Shown here: piece after piece, positions 12,673 through 23,414 of the stretch
Layout of the letters: every line of letters starts with the position of its first letter
Numbering within the stretch: position 1 is the first letter of the stretch
Assembly: GCA_029962745.1 (NCBI GenBank)
Contig: CM057154.1
Span: 16,989,757 to 17,053,756, forward strand
DNA: 64,000 bases
DNA from: Echinometra lucunter
Taxonomy: Eukaryota > Echinodermata > Echinoidea > Camarodonta > Echinometridae
Reading direction: 5' to 3'
Made by a program: the position numbers and the translations under genes
Notes under the pieces: generated by a model
Told to the model about the DNA's origin: nothing
Seen by the model: the letters and a program-made list of their open reading frames with translations, nothing else
Database searches by the model: none

Positions 12673-13586
12673 AAATGAACGAATGGACCTCGCAAACCGT
12701 TCGGTGGCATACCGCCACTTGGAAAAGCAAGGTCCTGAACTATGAAAAGAATATGCAGGTTGACGTAAGAATGTGACCCAAACAAACAACCAATTATATG
12801 GAACAAAACTGAAATTGAATGTGCTCGCTTGTCAGTCGCAAATCCTGGAAGTATACAGAGTTCAAGCAAGCCGTATAAATTTCCTGTTGACACTTAATTT
12901 CAAGTTGACAAGATGAAAGACGCTTACTTTTGGCGCCGACAAGATGTTGATGGGTTCGGCAATAGTAATATTTTAACCTCTGAAGTGAGAATAGAATAAC
13001 AAACCTCCACAATTTGTTGACGTATATGTTTATGCTTGCATTATGAATTATAACCCAACCTCTGAAGATGATAAAGTTGTGCATGTATCTCAACATACTA
13101 GTAGTCTTATTCGAAAATTTAGATTTTTAGATAGAAAATAATTAATGTCCGAGAGTCACGTCAGTGCATGTTAGCCATTTGAATGTATTTTTTTTTTTTA
13201 TACATGTACCTAATATCATATTTTAAAACTGAGCCAGAATTGATATCTGATTTTATTTCATGACTATCTCTATCTGTTTATCAAGCCAGTAGATGGCCGT
13301 TAAAGATGTTTAAGTATAAAACTTGATTAAATATAATACAAACCCACCCTGACAAGTACAAAATATTTATTTTCAAGTAGAACAAATTAAAGGTATTGTT
13401 TGGCATGGTTAGAAAGAGAAAGGAGCGATAGCCTACAACGATGGCCTGTGAAATTCCCGTTATAAAACTGATGACGTTTGGGCTTATAGTGGTGACGATG
13501 ATAATGATATTATATAGATATGGTCCTAAATGAATAACTGGATCATTAAGATTTTGAGCATGTTTTTTTTTAATCTGTACTTTCAG
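12673..13586 (+). other. intron upstream of the first visible Tbx1/10 exon
   Basis: AT-rich sequence ending in a T-rich polypyrimidine tract and CAG acceptor at 13584-13586. I searched by eye for the preceding T-box exon, which should encode the start of the DNA-binding domain, and did not find it. It may lie further upstream, outside the window. Confidence 0.5.
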
Positions 13587-13667
13587 ACGGATGTTTCCGA
13601 CTTTTCAAGTAAAGATTTCTGGATGGACCCAATGGCTGAATACATTCTTATGATGGACTTCGTTCCA
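13587..13667 (+). CDS. Tbx1/10: Tbx1/10 copy A, first visible exon (T-box N-part), frameshifted
   Basis: Flanked by TTTCAG and GTAAGT. The first part reads [12 protein letters not shown], the conserved T-box core, when translated from the second base. The second part reads [15 protein letters not shown] in a different frame. One base is missing at about 13623/13624, where GGA ATG would be expected and GGATGG is present. The exon is 81 bases; an intact version of 82 fits the incoming and outgoing intron phases. The break lies about 55 bases from the end of a sequence block, so a consensus error is likely, but a true allele defect cannot be excluded. Confidence 0.85.
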
Positions 13668-14925
13668 GTAAGTTCATGGNNNNNNNNNNNNNNNNNNNNN
13701 NNNNNNNNNNNNNNNNNNNNNNNNNNNNNNNNNNNNNNNNNNNNNNNNNNNNNNNNNNNNNNNNNNNNNNNNNNNNNNNNNNNNNNNNNNNNNNNNNNNN
13801 NNNNNNNNNNNNNNNNNNNNNNNNNNNNNNNNNNNNNNNNNNNNNNNNNNNNNNNNNNNNNNNNNNNNNNNNNNNNNNNNNNNNNNNNNNNNNNNNNNNN
13901 NNNNNNNNNNNNNNNNNNNNNNNNNNNNNNNNNNNNNNNNNNNNNNNNNNNNNNNNNNNNNNNNNNNNNNNNNNNNNNNNNNNNNNNNNNNNNNNNNNNN
14001 NNNNNNNNNNNNNNNNNNNNNNNNNNNNNNNNNNNNNNNNNNNNNNNNNNNNNNNNNNNNNNNNNNNNNNNNNNNNNNNNNNNNNNNNNNNNNNNNNNNN
14101 NNNNNNNNNNNNNNNNNNNNNNNNNNNNNNNNNNNNNNNNNNNNNNNNNNNNNNNNNNNNNNNNNNNNNNNNNNNNNNNAGTTCATGGCTTTTATTCTCA
14201 ACCTTACCTATGAATGGACAGAGAATGACTAGTCCATAACATGTCCTCAAATAGACATGTCTTTTGTAGGATTGGAAGGGGGGGGGGGAAAGAAAAAATG
14301 TTATAAATCTCAAATATAAATTTTTGTCACTTCAATATGCTGCATCAGAGGTAATGCAAAAAGAGGTATATTCACAGAAATACCAACTTAATTTTCAAAC
14401 ATCTATTTTGAACGCAATTCATTCACGAGCCCCGCTCCCAGAATAGATGGATGATAGTCTAACTTCAGCTTGTTTTGTCAAATAAAAAAAGGAAAAAGAA
14501 AAAAAAAAGAGACATTAATTCATTGTCATTGCCACTCATGAACTTTTGATAACTTCCCCATTCATTCATTTTTTTAAACATCTTAAATCTCAATAGAAAG
14601 GGCACGGGCGGAATGTTTATTGTTTACCTACGCTAAATGTATAAGGCAGAGGAGAAATTTTGTAAAATCATGTTTAAGTATATTTGTGAAAGTTCATTCG
14701 TAACAGCTACATTCTATACTCGATTCACTCTTATAAACAATTGACGATGGCAGTGCTTGTCGATATCTGACAGTACATCCCTGCTTCCCATCCCTCCCTG
14801 ATCTCTCTTTCTCTTCTTACTGTATCTTCCCTAATTGCTTTTGGCTCCCCTTTTTTGCCTCGCTTTCTCCACCTATGTCTTGATATGATCGATTCCTTCT
14901 TCTTCTCCTTCCTCCTCATCTTCAC

Positions 14926-14968
<43 letters not shown>

Positions 14969-17900
14969 TTTTTTCTCCTCCTCCACCTCCTCCGTCTCCT
15001 CCTGCTCCTCACAGGTTGACGACAAGAGATACCGGTATGCTTTCCACAGTTCAAGTTGGCTGGTAGCAGGCAAAGCCGACCCGGAGATGCCGGGTAGGAT
15101 ACATGTTCATCCGGACTCACCAGCTCGCGGTGCCATGTGGATGAAACAAATTGTATCATTTGACAAACTCAAACTTACCAATAATCTTCTTGATGATAAC
15201 GGACATGTGAGTTTCTCTGTATTCTTGATTTCCATGACCTTGATAATGAAATAAAATACAGGTAACTAAGAGCAAATTATGTGAAAGAGCGGAGAGCCTG
15301 TTTCAGCAGTTCAGTGGATCTACATAATTTCCGCGTCCACCCAGTAGTACTGTAATTATATTCGTTATACTTTAACCTTTTCTATCATCTATGTATACAT
15401 GACATTAGAAGGTGATTTTCAGCGCGATAGATGTGGGGGAAAACGCTTTCTTACCTATATTCTGAATTTCTGATAGAAAGTGATATTAATCATTAAATGA
15501 AATTGTGAAATAAGACAACTAAGCAAAGTTAAAAAATCCATAACTAACTGTACATATCAATCATGATCATGGTGCTTTGACAGCTATGCAGTATATTAAA
15601 CCATTCATATTTTAATGTTATGTTAATTCCATTTTTCTGTAATAATATTTAGATCAGGATTTCATTGTCACAATACTGCATAGTCGTTCTGAAAGATCCA
15701 TCTACAAGCTAGTTATAGGATGAAAACAATTTTATCTTATTTTTACACCTTTTTGTTTCGTTATTCAGATAATCTTAAATTCAATGCATCGCTACCAACC
15801 TCGTTTCCACGTTGTTCATGTAAGCGGTAGAAAGGACTTCGAGAACGCACCTGAGAGAGATTTCAAATGTTTTATCTTCTCCGAAACACAATTCACAGCT
15901 GTCACAGCATATCAGAACCACAGAGTAAGTTTTTTAGTTCTTATTTTTTCCCTTGTTTTCCTAAGAGTCATTACTAAAGATCACCAGAACAACATCCAAT
16001 CTGGTTTATCAAAACAAGGTATCGGAAATTTGTTTTTTTTTAAAGAATGGACAATTCGTAAAACATATCTGTAAAGCCATTCTCATCTGACGGTACGCAT
16101 GCTGTTTATCAGAGACAGATATGAGCAAAATACAATTAAACATTAGAATGAAAACGTTCTTCAACCGATCTGTTTTGAAGTCAGGTTTGTTCAGAAGGTG
16201 TGTGAATCCACAGAATAGAACATTCCGTATGGATCTACATTTTTCTTCTGCACGTTTCTTGTGTTCTTTTTTTGTGGGTGTGTGTGTGCGTTAATTGTTT
16301 TCGTTAATATGCTAATTAGCTTCAAGAGATCAGAAATATGTTTAAAGCAAAAACAATCAAAGTCAGAGTATCTTTTCATTGAAGTTGCGATATATATAAT
16401 GCATTTAGATTAAATTCTAGTAATGGAATCCTATGTACACTGGCACGGTCATGGGCGTGAGTCGTGAGTTTCATAGATGGACCGCGAGTCTGACAGGGCT
16501 ATCTGCATTAACATTCAACGGTGTGTTCGTTTGAACTTGCATCTGCAACTCGGCTTTGACCTTTGACCCTGAGAGTGCAGAGGGAATATACAGCTTGGAT
16601 CGAAAAAAGCAAATACTCGCGAGAATCAGAGCAAGGAAAAAAGCCACAGCTTGAAGCTACCGGCTATATAGGACCATATTGGTTTCTGTCGCATTCTCAT
16701 AGTAAGGCAATAGCTATGTCAGATATTTCTGACGATTTTTGAAGAGGTTTTGGATATACAGTCTAGTGCAGGTATATCTTTCACTTTTTGTTCAGCTGAA
16801 TCTGAAATGGCGTTATACAAGCAGCTTCCCCTAAGCATGCTAAGCAGGAAGTGTTTTCAGATATTTTTATAGAACAAACCTTTAAAAAGTAAATGGATTA
16901 CATAATTATTTTCAGGAAAGTTTTATGTGGTATAACGAAAGAAAAGGGGCTAACTTGATCACACTGTGATCTACAGACTTTCATTCTTACCTGAAAGTTG
17001 CGAGGACAGTATTACAATATTTCACTGGCACTTTGTATTCTGTGTCTGTTTTCTTTTCTTTTTTATGATAAAATGTGTACATACTAAGAAGATAAAGGCA
17101 GCAATACATCCCAGTTGCTATTTACAGTCACCAATGAAATTCCTTATTTTGGAATCTTCAATTTTAGGATTAAAGGGATCTTCTCTAAATCACATGGGAG
17201 TTTGCAAATTGGTACCAAGTTAGTCCTCCCGGCTTGCCTGTATATACTGCATTGGATCATCGATGAAATTCAAACACTATTCTTCCTTAACCCCGCCCTT
17301 TCTTAGTGCTGCCTGATCTTTATCTAAAGTGAAGAGAAGATTTAGTAAGAAGAGCAAGATCCCCCTTTATGAATCCCCCTATCCGATCACAAAACAACTT
17401 CTTGGTTGTTCCACCGAGGGGAATTCTCTCAAACGGTTACATTTTCCGCCCGACCCGGCCCGACCGGGGCCAGGCCTTTGTTTTCCAGCAAGTGCCATCA
17501 GTCAACACAGCCAGCCTATTGGTTTAAATATCAGATAATGTTCTGCTGTTTCCCATGTGTCCGGGAGATGAGATAGATATTGTATCACATTTCGCGCCAA
17601 AAATTACACACGGCGCCTGTGTCTGTGTGTCTCCGAGACCCCATTCATACCAACGCGATCGATGCCAGATCGACAATGGATCGAACAAAAACCTGCATTA
17701 TTACAAATGGTCAAGAATCGTTTTGTTTCGATTCACATTGGAGTCGGTCGGATGGTAAGGCTGAGGTGATACAATGAACTAGTCCTAAACCGGTGCCTCG
17801 GGCTCGAAGATGAGTCGCCATATCTGTTTTGATTATGTTCCTTGGGGTCGTCGGAGATCTTATTAACCTTAAAAGACGAAACCGCAATCATTTGTATCCA

Positions 17901-18783
17901 AGTCAAATGTGTGATCTACCATTTAGAGTGAAAATACTCTCAAAGACAACTATAATTGACGAAATTGGTGACCTCAAAGAATCATGTGCAATGAGCCTAT
18001 CCAGTTTTCATGACAAAATATATTGTGTTTGTTCATAATGGTATGATAGAGATGTGAAAATAGCGATCATAATCTGGGTAGAAAATGATGGTCACAAATA
18101 CACTTTACTACTATATTCTAGTCAAATCGTAACATCGTACCATACAAGTGGGTCCTTTCCCCAAGAGGGGGGGGGGGGGGGGGGGGGGGGGAGGTAGCAT
18201 GGGTCCACCGTCCAGTCATTTAGAAACACTGGGGTTTACGTGGTTTGTTCATGAAATTCATAAGAACAAGTCCAATACCCCTCCCATTCTTTCTCTATTT
18301 TCCATTTTTCACATGATTTTGATTTGTTCTGATATTCATGCTTTCACCTTTTGATGGGGGGGGGGGGGGGGGGCGTCTGTACTGTTAAAACTTTAACATT
18401 CACTCATATTTGTATTTTAATGCCACTGTGAAAGAGTTCTGTCATGACTGACTCAACCAATGTCGGTCACGTGACATCTGGATATGTGACATCTGAATGA
18501 CAACTCTAATTGTTTTAATTGCCGATCACTGCCTACATTTTGTATAATGTTATAACCCTCGATCCGCAGGCATCGACCTTCGTGAGGGGGCAGGGTGGGG
18601 GGGGGGGTAACCTTTAGACTAGACCTATGAATTGCTGATGAAGGACAGTGAAAGTGATGAAAATATTGTTCAAAATGAAGAAAAAATGAATATGATATTT
18701 CGAAATCATACTGTAGTATAGGAAGGAGCAAAAGGCCATATCACCTAATTTCAATGAAAGTATATAAATGGTATTGATTAAAC

Positions 18784-18850
<67 letters not shown>

Positions 18851-21800
18851 CAGATATAAAGTCAAACATAATGCACGCAAGCACCCATCGTTAAAATTTT
18901 CACTCCTCAATACTGTCCACACTTTCCCCTCTCTCTCTTGATGTGCATTACTTTATTTTTCCCTTTTACAGCTTGCCTTATGCTGTCTAACATGTCCACA
19001 GTAAAACTGAAGTGAAAGCAGCTTTTGAATTGAATTCATTGTTTTATCACCATTAAAATGTGCTTGAAATAGCCATATCTTGCATATTTTTCATGCTTTC
19101 TTCCTTGTCTCACAGATAACACAGTTGAAGATTGCCAGCAACCCTTTTGCCAAGGGCTTCAGGGAGTGCGATCCCGATGATTGGTGAGTTCTGGTGCTCT
19201 ACCACCATTTTGATTACGTAATCGAAAGTACCACACCCATTCATGCCAATCGTGGTGTGTCTGTAATTCTTATCACCATGATCACAGGTATATGAAGTAT
19301 GTTGTGAATTGTGAAGCAATAAAATGGTACGTAGTTATTGGTTGTTTAGTGCAATGCAATGTAGCGCTGTCTGCAGCCAGCTTATATTTTTAATAAACTA
19401 TCAAGGTATTATGGACCTACAGCAGGTTATGACCGAGCAGAGACATCTCATCACTATTTGTATCTCTATCAAACCATTACAATCTGCCAATGACAGTTGT
19501 CTCCTTTTTGAATGCTTACCTCATCAAGTATGACTGCTAATCTATGTATTCAGTATTTCTCGCTTTTTTTTTTAAATATTTGATAGCTCATTTCACAAAG
19601 ATTACAATATTGAAACACATGTAGGAAATCCTTTTGACAATATTCAGTTATTATTATAATTTTTTTTTATTGGTAGTTATTTATGTTATGCAATCCATGC
19701 ACCATCTTTTTCACATCCTCACGCACTCTTGTACATTAATTTAAAAGATTTTATATGATTTTTCCTATGTTTTATATAAGCTCCTTTCTTTTAAAATGGC
19801 TGTTTTTGGTTTGATTATTTTCAGTTATGGCCCGTGCCGAGATCTGGGGGTAGCTACATCCAACTACAAGAACAGCTGCCCCCGGTAAATTTTCTTCCCA
19901 TTATTTTTCCCCATTTATGATTTTATCTAATTAAACATACCAACGAATAATAACGCGCCCTTTTCAATGAATACAAATTGTATACTTATTTGGCGTGTAG
20001 GTTAACCTCTAGGCCAAATAAAACTATTGAAAGTTTTGCCTTTACTTCTGAAATTATAGTATATGTTCCTATTTTTTATGTACAGATTTTCTAATAAGTG
20101 AACAATAGTTTTGAAAAAATCTGTAAAGTGAAAAAAATTAGATGTTCTTGCCTGCATATTCAGGTCAATATTAATCGATTTGTCATGTTTGTTGTATGAA
20201 CATTATTTTTTCATGGTTGATTATTTTTGCATTTTTGATAATTTTTACTTTACACCTTCTTGGTTTGTACACGGAAGTTGAAGATAATATAAAGTAAAAT
20301 TAAAAATTAATACAAACTTATAAAGGCCTATTTTGTTTAACACCACTTTTTGCATTTTTAAATTTGTGATTTCTATTTTTGTGCGATATAAATTCGTAGT
20401 TTATATTTTGAAAAGTAGGCATTAAGTAGTTCAAAACGAAACATGAAACATGACATTGGCTCGTCATGATAGTGAAATTTCCCTCGCGCCACCATACCAA
20501 GAGACTGGTAGCAGATCATGTTTCATGTATCACACCCACGGGATGGTGCTGTGATGTTGGTATAAGTAATTAGCACCTCTCTGTTGCACCATTCAGTAGT
20601 GACGTGTTATCCGTCATTGTGTCACCGGTGCATTCGCTGGTGTGATATCATTCTTCGGCTTTCTCAATCTCAAATCACAAGTTATTTTTCAAACGTAGAA
20701 ATATTCATTGACTTTCCAGATTTCTCTGCTCTTTTGTTTGGTTAAGATACCTGAATATTCCTTAGGGAATGGCCTTTTTTGAGACATTCTTTATTATTAT
20801 CATTATTATTATTATTATTCATAATTTATCAGTTTTTTACCAGTCTGAGACCATCAATGATTTCTCGACCAATTTCAGTTGAGCCAAGTTTTCCAAGAGT
20901 CTCAATCATGGTGGAGCGGAATATTTCACTGAATCTGATACATTTGCAGTGTAATATGAAGTTCGTAAGAAGTGTTCACTCTGCGTCCTTTCGGTTTTTC
21001 GCTTCTCAGGCCATTATAATATTTCAATAACTTATTGGAAAGCATCTCACACAGAACTTGACTTTCAGCCATATCACTCTTAATATTATGCGTTGAGCTT
21101 GATGTAGGAAGAGATATTAAGACATTTTTCTCAAAAGGTTGCAAAATGAAAAGTTAGACAACTCTACATCTTAATTTCTTGTACCATTAATCTGCATTCT
21201 GTTCTTTCTCCGTTTTACTGCAGTATCATCGAGATTCTGCCACACGGCAATGGGCCACGAGCCCGTAATCATCACCGTCCCAGCTCGCTACAAATCGTGG
21301 GTATCACAAGAAGTCGTCCAGTACAAAGATCGCAACATCAGAACGACATAAGTAAGTTGGTTTTCTTTGGGTTGTTCCCATTTCTTTGTGTCTCATTCTC
21401 TAATATCACCTAGATTTCACGCTCTCTTGTTCTCTCTCAATCTCTTATCTCATATCCAGGTGAATCTATAATTGATTTCCTATCTTTTCTTTCCCCTGAC
21501 AAGTCGGCCTGCCATTGTTATGTATTATGATTGTTTTTCTTTGATGAGGTGCTTTAGTTTCTTTTAATGAAATGCATGTAAATGAAGATTTGAATTGATT
21601 ATGGAAATCATTTTAGTTTAAATGCATATGTCTTTCCTGATCGCTTTTGGCACTGGTATATGCAGTCAATGTTGTTGGCAACTGGTGATTAATTTTGCGC
21701 TCTTCTTGAAATATTCTTCAGATAATTTGTAGTGTTTAGTGTAAAAGGCATGCGGAAAATGTGCTGCCAGATATTTATTATTTGATTATTTATCCTCAGT

Positions 21801-22397
21801 GTTTATCATCTGTGCAGTTTTATTTTGATTGTGACTCACTTTTTATACCACTTGTAATGTGTTTGTTATTGGATAATAAATTTCAAATTCAAGATCAGTT
21901 TAACTTCCGAAGTGATTTATGGTACGGAACTTTGTATCATTCTCCTTTATTACTGTCTAGCAGACGCAGAGAAGCAGCAGCAGGTCACGCCGTCCGTGGG
22001 TAACGCCAACACCCCGCCAATCGCTTCCACCGACAACGGTACCCCAGCCCTGGCCAATACCGGCGCCCTTATCAACCCCAACACCACTGGCTTCCCCGAC
22101 CTCGCAGCCCCACCGTGCTCAATGACCAACGGTACGATCGCGGGCGACTCCACCTACTCGAGCTACCCAACCACGGACAGTCAGTACAACTACGGCAGCT
22201 GCTACTTCCGCCCAAATACGAGACCGACGCCGTACACGCGTGATATGACATCGTACATGAGGGACTCTCGTTATTGCGCGAACGGGTTGACGTCGTACAT
22301 GGGGCGAACAAACGGCCAGTTCCCCTATGATCCGTCCGCTATGACCATGATGGGCGGCATCGATCCGAGGAGAAATTATACGCAGCCTATGATCTAG
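13587..22397 (+). CDS. Tbx1/10: T-box transcription factor Tbx1/10, copy A (partial, 7 visible exons)
   Basis: Spliced gene encoding a nuclear, DNA-binding T-box factor. The visible exons are 13587-13667, 15015-15206, 15769-15924, 19116-19183, 19825-19884, 21224-21351 and 21964-22397, all bounded by AG/GT. The T-box runs through exons 1 to 4 and includes [45 protein letters not shown]-type VTAYQNHR and [13 protein letters not shown]. The [20 protein letters not shown] stretch and the RNHHRP motif after the domain match Tbx1/10 rather than Tbx2/3, Tbx4/5 or Brachyury. In vertebrates Tbx1 acts in pharyngeal and mesoderm development; that role is known for the family, not shown here. The N-terminal exon(s) are missing and exon 1 carries a one-base deletion. 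A second copy lies at 63160-55863 on the other strand. Confidence 0.9.
13680..14179. other. assembly gap, exactly 500 N
   Basis: 500 N lies in the intron after exon 1. The nine bases before the gap and the nine after it are both AGTTCATGG, so the two blocks probably overlap and the gap length is a placeholder. Confidence 0.95.
14180..15014 (+). other. Tbx1/10 intron (3' part) with (ATC)n microsatellite
   Basis: Intron sequence downstream of the gap. A (CAT)n tract at about 14928-14968 is followed by TCC/CTC-rich sequence that runs directly into the CACAG acceptor at 15010-15014. The polypyrimidine tract of this acceptor is thus made of microsatellite-like sequence. Inverted similarity with arm B begins at about 14890. 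Confidence 0.7.
15015..15206 (+). CDS. Tbx1/10: Tbx1/10 copy A, exon 2 (T-box)
   Basis: 192 bases, 64 codons, phase 0 at both ends. It starts [20 protein letters not shown] and ends [14 protein letters not shown]. It holds the conserved HPDSP motif and the KLKLTNN segment typical of T-box domains. The [15 protein letters not shown] block is diagnostic for Tbx1/10. Confidence 0.93.
15769..15924 (+). CDS. Tbx1/10: Tbx1/10 copy A, exon 3 (T-box)
   Basis: 156 bases, 52 codons, phase 0. It begins [20 protein letters not shown] and ends [25 protein letters not shown] and TAVTAYQN are signature T-box segments that form part of the DNA-contacting and dimer surface in solved T-box structures (family knowledge). 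Confidence 0.93.
15925..19115 (+). other. Tbx1/10 intron 3
   Basis: About 3.2 kb. It holds a DR1-like site at 16557-16569, a GC-rich CCGACCCGGCCCGACC patch at about 17450-17465, long G runs at 18167-18191 and 18355-18373, and a (TA)n tract at about 18788-18846. No exon recognised inside. Confidence 0.6.
16557..16569 (+). promoter_or_regulatory. candidate DR1 nuclear-receptor site
   Basis: TGACCTTTGACCC is two AGGTCA-type half sites (one variant) in direct repeat with a one-base spacer. This is the known binding layout of HNF4, COUP-TF and RXR dimers. It is retained in arm B at 61635-61647. Function is inference only. Confidence 0.3.
19116..19183 (+). CDS. Tbx1/10: Tbx1/10 copy A, exon 4 (end of T-box)
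   Basis: 68 bases, starts in phase 0 and ends in phase 2. It encodes [19 protein letters not shown] followed by PDD, closing the T-box; the last two bases, TG, are shared with the next exon. Identical in copy B. Confidence 0.93.
19825..19884 (+). CDS. Tbx1/10: Tbx1/10 copy A, exon 5 (small symmetric exon)
   Basis: 60 bases between TTTTCAG and GTAAAT, phase 2 at both ends. It encodes [20 protein letters not shown] plus part of an Arg codon. Its three cysteines and lack of similarity to vertebrate Tbx1 at this place are notable. Because its length is a multiple of three, the reading frame is kept whether it is included or skipped. It is identical base for base in copy B, which supports function. 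Confidence 0.75.
19885..21223 (+). other. Tbx1/10 intron 5
   Basis: About 1.3 kb of AT-rich intron with an (ATT)n tract near 20795-20819. No exon or regulatory site recognised. Confidence 0.6.
21224..21351 (+). CDS. Tbx1/10: Tbx1/10 copy A, exon 6 (post-T-box basic linker)
   Basis: 128 bases, phase 2 in and phase 1 out. It encodes [20 protein letters not shown] followed by an Arg/Gln-rich tail with [16 protein letters not shown]. The ARNHHRP motif corresponds to the RNHRP segment that follows the T-box in vertebrate Tbx1, and the basic residues may contribute to nuclear import (inference). Confidence 0.85.
21352..21963 (+). other. Tbx1/10 intron 6
   Basis: About 600 bases, ending in tandem acceptor candidates TAG-CAG at 21958-21963. 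An open frame runs through the end of this intron into exon 7 by chance. Confidence 0.65.
21964..22397 (+). CDS. Tbx1/10: Tbx1/10 copy A, terminal exon 7
   Basis: Follows acceptor CAG at 21961-21963 and is in frame with exon 6 to the TAG stop at 22395-22397. It encodes a Gln-rich start ([10 protein letters not shown]), a Thr/Asn/Pro-rich stretch, a Ser/Tyr-rich middle ([17 protein letters not shown]) and the C-terminal end [11 protein letters not shown]. Low-complexity Ser/Tyr/Pro tails are common transactivation regions in T-box factors (family knowledge). The higher GC content than the flanks marks the coding part. Confidence 0.88.
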
Positions 22398-23266
22398 CAA
22401 CGCCATCAGCGTTGCATGGTGAACTGTATCCATGGTCGCCATCTTTGGCGGCGTAAGGACTGCCATTTTAGTCGTCACACCGGAAGTCAACATCAGAAGC
22501 AACCTAAAAACGTGTCCTTCTTTGCATGTAAAGCCACGGTGAAAGGAATCATGGACGCCGTTTTGGAAAGAGGCCATTTCGTATAAAGGGCGCCATTTTA
22601 GCGGCCCGTTAAAAGGGGAAAAACTACATCAACTGACTTTGTAGAAATTTATGATTTTCGAAGTTCTAAGGAGCGGAAGCTTTTCTCAAGTTTTCATGTA
22701 TATATTGCTTGCAGAGGGACTTGTTTTTATAGTGCTTTCATTGTGTACAGTTTCAGTCGGACCAGACCACGTGACTTTTCTTAATTTGACAAGATGACGT
22801 ATGTACAGAAGATGATGTCGTGTCAAATTGCTAGTACTGATTACGTGACGTCGGATTGCCATCCAGAGTTCAAATTTTCCCTCATTGGGGATGAGACATA
22901 AAAATAATGTCGCCGGAAGTCCAAAAACAATAATGACTTCATACGCCAAGAAAGACGTTAGAGGCACATCGTGAGCTATTTTTTGTTGAAACTGCTAAGA
23001 TGTAAAGAATTTGGTATCAGTATTGTGAAGAATTACGTTCTTGGGGATGCGAATTTTGTAAATATAGAGTTTAATAATGATCATGATGATGATGATGAAA
23101 CAGAACGGCTCAACGGACCATGAAGACGGGATTGAGATGAAACGATGATGATAGACGGCAAACGAATGGTGATAGTAATCACTAATGGCCGGGAGCTAGG
23201 AAGAGGTGCAAGATTTACAGACTGAATCAATGCTCATGAATGACTACATCTGGAAACAATACAGCA
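22398..23266 (+). other. probable Tbx1/10 3' UTR and flank
   Basis: Sequence after the stop codon, well conserved with arm B, with a GAT/ATG repeat near 23080-23098. I could not fix the polyadenylation site. Confidence 0.45.
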
Positions 23267-23414
23267 GGACCCCGTTTCATAAAACTTGTTATCAATTACA
23301 AGTTGCAATAACTGTAAGAAGCTACTGAAATCCTTGCATCTGATTGGCTGAGAGCAAATTTGTCATTGAAAAGTGGCAGTTGTAACTGATAACAAGTTTT
23401 ATGAAACAGGGGCC
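23267..23414. repeat. MITE with GTTTCATAAAACTTG ends
   Basis: Left end CCCGTTTCATAAAACTTG and right end CAAGTTTTATGAAACAGGG are inverted repeats. The core includes ATCCTTGCATCTGATTGG and CTGAGAGCAAATTTG, nearly the same as the core of the element at 26082-26222. Present in both arms. Confidence 0.7.

Noticed and set aside
13530..14313. Long frames covering 13680-14179, and similar ones at 36095-36594 and 63303-63802
   Set aside because: They pass through runs of N and have no coding meaning.
22119..22577. 152-codon minus-strand frame across the last Tbx1/10 exon, also present in arm B
   Set aside because: It is the antisense shadow of the GC-rich coding exon; the plus-strand frame joins properly spliced T-box exons.
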